NCBI GenBank assembly: GCA_016197345.1
Contig: JACPVY010000633.1
Location: forward strand, 1 to 9,764
Length of the DNA: 9,764 nucleotides
DNA from: Burkholderiales bacterium
GTDB lineage: Bacteria > Pseudomonadota > Gammaproteobacteria > Burkholderiales > Burkholderiaceae_D
Reading direction: 5' to 3'
Numbering within the stretch: position 1 is the first letter of the stretch; the number at the start of each line of letters is the position of its first letter. The position numbers and the translations under genes are program-made. The notes under the pieces are model-generated. The model was not told where the DNA came from, did not search any database, and saw nothing but the letters and a program-made list of their open reading frames with translations. This document shows, in pieces, positions 7,033-9,764 of this stretch.

Positions 7033-7944
7033 TTAGTCGGCCGCTAGATCAGGTGCGGGCAATTTTTCTACCAGCAACACATGCACTTGGCGAGGATCGG
7101 CGCGCAATACTTCAAAGCGTAACAGACCAATATCGAACACATCGCCCTTGTGCGGCATGCGCCCTAAGTGGCTAGCGACGAAGCCGCCGATGGTATCGAC
7201 ATCATCGTGTTGTAAGTCGGTGCCGAGTTCTTCGTTGAATTGCTCTAATTCGGTCAGCGCTTTGATGCGCCATTTCGGGCCGAATTCGCCTGCTTTGATG
7301 GCGAGAATATTGTCTTCTGCTTCGTCGAAATCGTATTCATCTTCGATATCACCGACGATTTGCTCTAACACGTCTTCAATCGTGATCAAACCTGCGACGC
7401 CGCTATATTCATCGACCACGATTGCCATGTGGTTGTGATTGGCGCGGAAATCGCGCAGCAGCACGTTTAAGCGCTTCGATTCAGGGATGAAGACCGCTGG
7501 ACGCAGCATATCGCGCACATCGAAGCTTTCTTCGGCGTAGTAGCGCAATAAATCTTTGGCGAGCAAGATGCCTATCACTTTGTCGCGGTTGCCTTCAATC
7601 GCTGGAAAGCGCGAGTGCGCCGTCGCTAGCACGGTGGGCATCCATTCTTCGATAGGCTTGGTGATATCAATTGCGTCCATTTGCGCGCGCGGCACCATGA
7701 TGTCGCCCGCGCAGAGGTCTGAAACTTGGAATACCCCTTCAATCATCGACAAGGCGTCAGCGTCGATCAAGTTGCGTTCGTGCGCATCTTGCAGCACTTC
7801 CAGCAGCTCGCCGCGATTTTCAGGAATAGGGGAAATGAGTGCGGTCAAACGTTCAAATAATGACCGATGTGGTTTGGCGTCAGATTTGACGCCACTAGGG
7901 TGCTCTTGCATATTGGGCGGGAAGCCGTTGTTACGAAGAGGCAT
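7033..7944 (-). CDS. corC: CorC/YbeX family CBS-domain protein
   Basis: CorC-like proteins have been linked to magnesium and cobalt efflux and, as YbeX, to ribosome metabolism; the molecular role is not settled. Numbered from ATG 7944 (303 residues), a basic N terminus leads into LFERLTALISP. A paired CBS module follows: VSDLCAGDIMVPRAQMDAI (about 75-93), IGILLAKDLLRYY (125-136), MLRPAVFIPES (146-156), and AIVVDEYSGVAGLITIEDVL (174-193) followed by EQIVGDIEDEYD. The transporter-associated CorC_HlyC domain fills the last 85 residues (DVDTIGGFVASHLGRMP, VHVLLVEKL). No membrane segments are present, so it is soluble, unlike the membrane CNNM/CorB type. The frame opens at GTG 7953; ATG 7944 or ATG 7911 could be the true start, and none has a Shine-Dalgarno. 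The stop lies 19 bases before the lnt ATG, so the two are cotranscribed. Confidence 0.94.
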   Translation of the reverse strand: MPLRNNGFPPNMQEHPSGVKSDAKPHRSLFERLTALISPIPENRGELLEVLQDAHERNLIDADALSMIEGVFQVSDLCAGDIMVPRAQMDAIDITKPIEEWMPTVLATAHSRFPAIEGNRDKVIGILLAKDLLRYYAEESFDVRDMLRPAVFIPESKRLNVLLRDFRANHNHMAIVVDEYSGVAGLITIEDVLEQIVGDIEDEYDFDEAEDNILAIKAGEFGPKWRIKALTELEQFNEELGTDLQHDDVDTIGGFVASHLGRMPHKGDVFDIGLLRFEVLRADPRQVHVLLVEKLPAPDLAAD

Positions 7945-7977
7945 AGCATACACGAAAAGTGGCGAATAGCGGGTATT

Positions 7978-8004
7978 TTGTCAAATTGCCATCAGGCATG
8001 ACAA
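7978..8004 (-). other. Nested inverted repeat upstream of corC
   Basis: Outer arms TTGTCA (7978-7983) and TGACAA (7999-8004) enclose inner arms TGCC (7987-7990) and GGCA (7995-7998), giving a bulged 10-pair stem with an ATCA loop. It lies about 35 bases upstream of the corC ATG. A TTGACA on the coding strand (7984-7979) overlaps one arm, but no -10 box is correctly spaced after it. It could be an operator or an RNA structure in the ybeY-corC spacer. No function can be assigned. Confidence 0.3.
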
Positions 8005-8042
8005 GCCACTTTGGTGTGCTAGCCTTGTTGTTTTGCAGGCAA

Positions 8043-8073
8043 CATAGGGCGCCCAACAGCGCGCCCCGCTATG
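8043..8073 (-). repeat. GC-rich bulged hairpin after ybeY
   Basis: CATAG-GGCGC (8043-8052, sharing one G run) pairs with GCGCC (8061-8065) and CTATG (8069-8073), with a three-base bulge (8066-8068) and a short loop. It starts about 18 bases after the ybeY stop on the coding strand. No T-run follows, so it does not look like an intrinsic terminator. In shape it recalls the REP-like hairpins at 1987 and 4625, but on the coding strand the stem lacks the GTAG foot. It may be a degenerate relative or an mRNA processing structure. Confidence 0.35.
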
Positions 8074-8090
8074 CCATGCTCCTGCTTCTT

Positions 8091-8549
8091 TTATGCTTCT
8101 TGATAGGGGTCCGCAAATCCTAGCTTGTGCAAGATCTCCGTTTCCAAGCCTTCCATTTCTTCCGCTTCTTCATCTTCTTCGTGGTCATAGCCTTGCGCAT
8201 GTAGCACGCCATGCACCACCAAATGCGCACAATGCTCGATCACACTCTTGTTTTGCTCTTGCGCTTCGCGCTGCAAGACATCGGTGCAGAGAATGATATC
8301 GGCTTGGGTTTGCTCGGCTTCTTCGTCTTCTGTATAGGCAAAGGTCAAGACATTGGTGGCGTAATCTTTTTGCCTATATTCTAAATTCAGTGCTTGGCCT
8401 TCGACTGCATCGACGAAGCGCAGCGTAATTTGCGCCGGGAAAAAGAGCGCTGCCTGCACCCAGCGCCGCAACATAGGGCGGGTGATCTCAGCTTGCAGGC
8501 GTGGGTCGGCATATTGCACCGACAAAGACAATTTATTTTTTTCTGGCAT
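8091..8549 (-). CDS. ybeY: Endoribonuclease YbeY (rRNA maturation factor)
   Basis: YbeY is a zinc-dependent endoribonuclease needed for 16S rRNA 3'-end maturation and late ribosome quality control. The 152-residue product has the expected length. The UPF0054 signature HGVLHAQGYDH is intact, with zinc ligands His113, His117 and His123. The conserved NVLTFAY and DIILCTDV strands (about 66-72 and 84-91) precede it. The C terminus is strongly acidic after the zinc motif (EEDEEAEEMEG), then ends in the family-typical ILHKLGF. The ATG at 8549 lies inside the 3' end of phoH, overlapping it by 17 bases in another frame, so translation of the two is probably coupled. The phoH-ybeY order is conserved through proteobacteria and supports a shared role in RNA metabolism. 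Confidence 0.96.
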   Translation of the reverse strand: MPEKNKLSLSVQYADPRLQAEITRPMLRRWVQAALFFPAQITLRFVDAVEGQALNLEYRQKDYATNVLTFAYTEDEEAEQTQADIILCTDVLQREAQEQNKSVIEHCAHLVVHGVLHAQGYDHEEDEEAEEMEGLETEILHKLGFADPYQEA

Positions 8550-9612
8550 GTTTTAAGCTGGCAACGGAATGGGCTTGTTGATTGGTGCTAACGGCATGAT
8601 CTTGCTGCGCGACTTCATAGGCATCGACAATGCGGGCGACTAAAGGATGGCGTACCACATCGGCGCTAGTGAATTGATTGAAAGCGATGCCGCGCACCGA
8701 GCGCAGCACTTGGGTTGCATCCACTAAACCGCTTTTTTGACCACGCTGTAAATCGACTTGGGTGATGTCGCCCGTGACGACCGCTTTGCTGCCAAAGCCG
8801 ATGCGCGTCAAAAACATTTTCATTTGCTCTGGCGTCGTGTTTTGCGCTTCATCCAAAATGACGAAAGCATGGTTCAAGGTGCGGCCCCGCATGTAGGCTA
8901 GCGGGGCGATTTCTATCATCTGCTTTTCAAACATTTTTTGCGTGCGATCAAAGCCAAGCAAATCGTATAGCGCATCGTAGAGCGGGCGCAAATACGGATC
9001 GACTTTTTGCGCTAAATCGCCCGGCAAAAAGCCTAGGCGCTCGCCCGCTTCCACCGCTGGCCGCGTCAGCACAATACGTTTCACCGCATCGCGCTCTAGC
9101 GCATCGACTGCGCACGCGACCGCCAGATAGGTTTTACCCGTGCCAGCAGGGCCGATGCCGAAGGTGATGTCGTGTTCCAGAATCGAGCTGAGATACTGCA
9201 CTTGATGCGGGGTGCGGCCACGCAAATCGTGTTTGCGGGTTTTGAGCTGCGGGCTTTCGCGCTCGGTTTCGGTGTTTTCTGCTTCTACCGTTGGCAATTG
9301 CGTTGGTTTCGGCAAAAGTTGTGTTTCTTTTGCCGCTTCGGCAGCGCGTTGTTCGACTAGCGCTAGCTGGATTTCTTCAACCGGAATCGGTTTGTTAGCG
9401 AGTGGATAAAATTTTTCCAGAATCGCGACTGCCCGTGCGGCATTGCTGCCGTTGACGATAAATTTTTCGCCACGACGAAAAACGGTGACATCGAGCGCAG
9501 CAGAAATTTGCCGCAAATTATCATCCATCGGCCCGCACAAATTGCCCAAGCGCGAGTTTTCGAGTGGCTCAGGAATAAAATAATGCGGCTGGGTAGGTGT
9601 TTTCGATTTCAT
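8533..9612 (-). CDS. ybeZ: PhoH-like ATPase (YbeZ)
   Basis: PhoH/YbeZ proteins are cytoplasmic P-loop ATPases that partner with YbeY and act on RNA. The precise reaction is not established. The product is 359 residues. An N-terminal KH-like RNA-binding region (about 22-75, including RRGEKFIVNG and AVAILEKFY) is joined by a low-complexity charged linker (90-130) to the ATPase domain. That domain shows the Walker A motif GPAGTGKT (154-161), LTRPAVEAGERLGFLPGD (182-199), the Walker B VILDEAQN (251-258) and the sensor motif VVTGDITQVDL (278-288). The C terminus ends with a basic KHARKK tail, whose codons overlap the ybeY start. The start is ATG 9612, 39 bases after the miaB stop, with no strong Shine-Dalgarno. 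Residue motifs are all intact. Confidence 0.96.
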   Translation of the reverse strand: MKSKTPTQPHYFIPEPLENSRLGNLCGPMDDNLRQISAALDVTVFRRGEKFIVNGSNAARAVAILEKFYPLANKPIPVEEIQLALVEQRAAEAAKETQLLPKPTQLPTVEAENTETERESPQLKTRKHDLRGRTPHQVQYLSSILEHDITFGIGPAGTGKTYLAVACAVDALERDAVKRIVLTRPAVEAGERLGFLPGDLAQKVDPYLRPLYDALYDLLGFDRTQKMFEKQMIEIAPLAYMRGRTLNHAFVILDEAQNTTPEQMKMFLTRIGFGSKAVVTGDITQVDLQRGQKSGLVDATQVLRSVRGIAFNQFTSADVVRHPLVARIVDAYEVAQQDHAVSTNQQAHSVASLKHARKK

Positions 9613-9651
9613 TCAGTTGTAATGGGATGCCTGCACAAAGTTATGCCAATA

Positions 9652-9764
9652 TTACGCAATAATCTCTTCCGCCACTTCGTTAAGCACAAGCTCACCACGC
9701 AGCGAATAAGCGAAAGATTGCGTGACGCGCACTTCCAATAATTGGCCGATTAAGCGTTGGCCAT
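9652..9764 (-). CDS. miaB: tRNA methylthiotransferase MiaB, C-terminal end only
   Basis: Reading the reverse strand from the window edge in the frame that ends at TAA 9654-9652 gives 36 residues, beginning GQRLIGQLLEVRVTQSFAYS and continuing with LRGEL. This is the C-terminal TRAM-domain end typical of MiaB, the radical-SAM enzyme that adds the 2-methylthio group to i6A37 of tRNAs. The rest, including the iron-sulfur and radical-SAM domains, lies outside the window. The identification rests on this short tail plus its position directly upstream of phoH-ybeY-corC-lnt, where miaB sits in many proteobacteria. The 39-base gap to phoH contains no visible terminator, so it probably heads the same transcript. 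Confidence 0.85.
   Translation of the reverse strand, partial: GQRLIGQLLEVRVTQSFAYSLRGELVLNEVAEEIIA

Noticed and set aside
7956..7984. Sigma-70 promoter for corC based on TTGACA at 7984-7979
   Set aside because: At spacings of 16-18 bases the candidate -10 hexamers (such as CACTTT) do not resemble TATAAT, so the hexamer alone is not enough.
1..9764. A novel defence, mobile or biosynthetic system
   Set aside because: All genes match known housekeeping families in conserved order on one strand, with no transposase, integrase, toxin-antitoxin, CRISPR or unfamiliar multi-gene cluster visible.

Overview
The window reads as a continuous stretch of a betaproteobacterial chromosome, most likely order Burkholderiales. 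The clues are a short 77-residue Fis, the dusB-fis-purH order, and the miaB-phoH-ybeY-corC-lnt order. No sequence search was possible, so the family-level placement (perhaps Oxalobacteraceae-like) is only a guess. Every gene I can support lies on the minus strand, so transcription runs from high to low coordinates. No RNA genes, CRISPR arrays, insertion sequences, phage genes or foreign-looking islands are visible, and no stretch without a gene exceeds about 200 bases.

Right part (9764 down to 5504): the conserved miaB (3' end only) - phoH - ybeY - corC - lnt cluster. It links tRNA modification, the PhoH-like ATPase, the YbeY endoribonuclease for 16S rRNA maturation, a CorC/YbeX CBS-domain protein and apolipoprotein N-acyltransferase. 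phoH and ybeY overlap. lnt is broken: its two halves lie in different frames, and about 10 or more residues around the junction appear to be missing, so the catalytic Glu is separated from the Lys and Cys.

Middle part (5468 to 3247): an endonuclease/exonuclease/phosphatase-family protein followed by a ClsB-type cardiolipin synthase with two HKD motifs. The pair resembles the ybhP-clsB neighbourhood of E. coli and, next to lnt, gives the region a membrane-lipid theme.

Left part (3074 to 1): dusB (tRNA dihydrouridine synthase B), fis (nucleoid-associated regulator) and purH (bifunctional last steps of IMP synthesis), the last cut by the window edge just before its stop codon.

The genes are housekeeping genes; I see no undescribed multi-gene system. 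The items most worth a second look are the disrupted lnt and several short intergenic hairpins. Two of these carry a GTAG tetranucleotide at the foot of the stem on the coding strand, the hallmark of REP elements mobilised by RAYT transposases. One uses the TAG of that tetranucleotide as the stop codon of the gene before it.
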